Shown: piece after piece, positions 20,712 through 21,035 of the stretch
How the letters are laid out: each line of letters opens with the position of its first letter
How positions within the stretch are numbered: position 1 is the first letter of the stretch
Assembly (NCBI RefSeq): GCF_010093815.1
Contig: NW_022985568.1
Span: forward strand, 1 to 21,035
Reading direction: 5' to 3'
From: Pseudovirgaria hyperparasitica
Lineage: Eukaryota > Ascomycota > Dothideomycetes > Acrospermales > Acrospermaceae
DNA: 21,035 bases
Notes under the pieces: generated by a model
The model's database searches: none
The model's input: only the letters and a program-made list of their open reading frames with translations
Told to the model about the DNA's origin: nothing
Translations under genes and position numbers: made by a program

Positions 20712-20913
20712 TATAATGGATGTGACTAAGGTGTTACTATAATAGTAATTAGAATATATTATAATTTAACTTAGAGAGAGTAGGGGTAGCTCGTATAGGT
20801 TATAGCTTAAGTATAGTCTTAAGCGAGGTCACGTGATACCCCTATACTAGTCTCTATCCGTCCTAGCTCTATTATATAACGCTAGAGACAAGGTAAAGCC
20901 AAAGTCTATAACA
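20712..20913 (-). repeat. Family B 5' LTR (right)
   Basis: 202 bases. On the minus strand it begins TGTTATAG at 20913 and ends ATTATA at 20712. A TATA-like GCTATAACC at 20807-20799 lies about 30 bases upstream of AAGTTAAATTA at 20772, after a CTCTCTCT run. This fits a promoter with its start at 20772, giving an R-U5 leader of about 61 bases. Confidence 0.92.
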
Positions 20914-20918
20914 ATTCC
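20914..20918. repeat. Family B target-site duplication, right copy (ATTCC)
   Basis: Matches 12937-12941. With the element removed, the flanks join as ATCTAT-ATTCC-TTATATAAG. Confidence 0.85.
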
Positions 20919-20940
20919 TTATATAAGTAGATTATAGTAG

Positions 20941-21035
<95 letters not shown>
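20941..21035. repeat. Uninterrupted (ATT)n microsatellite
   Basis: Ninety-five bases of perfect ATT repeat (nearly 32 units) run to the window edge, so the full length is unknown. It follows a short stretch that continues the tract interrupted by family B. ATT contains no CpA or TpG, so RIP cannot erode it. It is either a plain microsatellite or the tail of a plus-strand LINE lying to the left. Confidence 0.9.

Larger units (their letters stand above)
12942..20913 (-). mobile_element. Complete family B Ty3/gypsy chromovirus with an antisense ORF
   Basis: A 7972-bp element with 202-bp LTRs at both ends and ATTCC duplicated outside. In its own (minus-strand) direction: 5' LTR 20913-20712, self-complementary primer site 20710-20700, gag, pol (protease, RT, RNase H, integrase, chromodomain), an oppositely oriented Arg/Ser-rich ORF, a 71-bp duplication, an 88-bp tandem array, polypurine tract and 3' LTR 13143-12942. 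The gag-pol order with integrase after RNase H and a chromodomain makes it a chromovirus. RIP is clear but milder than in family A, and GC-rich CpG blocks survive. The two LTRs differ at 11 positions by my count, all transitions. Confidence 0.93.

Overview
The window is a fungal chromosome end. It opens with 95 bp of perfect CCCTAA (TTAGGG) telomere repeat. The rest is a transposon graveyard carrying the mark of repeat-induced point mutation (RIP) directed at CpA: CpA and TpG are almost gone (for example 1021-1140 has none), TpA is in great excess, CpG survives, and the element reading frames are broken by TAG and TAA while their motifs are still legible. TTAGGG telomeres, CpA-type RIP and chromodomain Ty3/gypsy plus Tad-like LINE elements point to a filamentous ascomycete (Pezizomycotina). 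I see no intact host gene, tRNA or rRNA.

Layout. 1-95 telomere. 96-622 gene-free subtelomere. 623-972 the 3' end of a Ty3/gypsy element (family B, plus strand), cut off on its telomeric side and ending in a 202-bp LTR. 973-4965 gag-pol remnant of a different, very heavily RIPed chromodomain Ty3/gypsy element (family A, plus strand). 4966-6230 and 11558-12936 are two halves of one unassigned RIPed tract. It is split by a 5.3-kb Tad-like LINE on the minus strand (6246-11542), which has a 15-bp target-site duplication, ORF1 with zinc knuckles, ORF2 with endonuclease and reverse transcriptase, and an ATT-type tail. 12942-20913 is a structurally complete family B chromovirus on the minus strand, with two 202-bp LTRs and a 5-bp target duplication. 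The window ends in an uninterrupted (ATT)n tract that runs off the edge.

The most notable feature is inside family B. Between pol and the 3' LTR, on the opposite strand, lies a roughly 358-codon reading frame (14339-15412) with a TATA box about 50 bp upstream and an Arg/Ser-rich C-terminal half resembling SR splicing proteins. It is interrupted only by RIP-type stops. Family B also shows an 11-nt self-complementarity between its LTR and its primer-binding position, as in Tf1-type self-priming, a -1 relative gag/pol frame, and an 88-bp tandem array in its 3' non-coding part.

Nesting and RIP load suggest an order of events: family A and the unassigned tract are the oldest and most RIPed, and family B and the LINE inserted later. 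The truncated family B copy near the telomere breaks off at a telomere-like TAACCCTAA, as if the chromosome end had once been healed there. All coding entries are pseudogenes; their starts and stops are approximate because ATG, CAA, CAG and TGG are themselves RIP targets.
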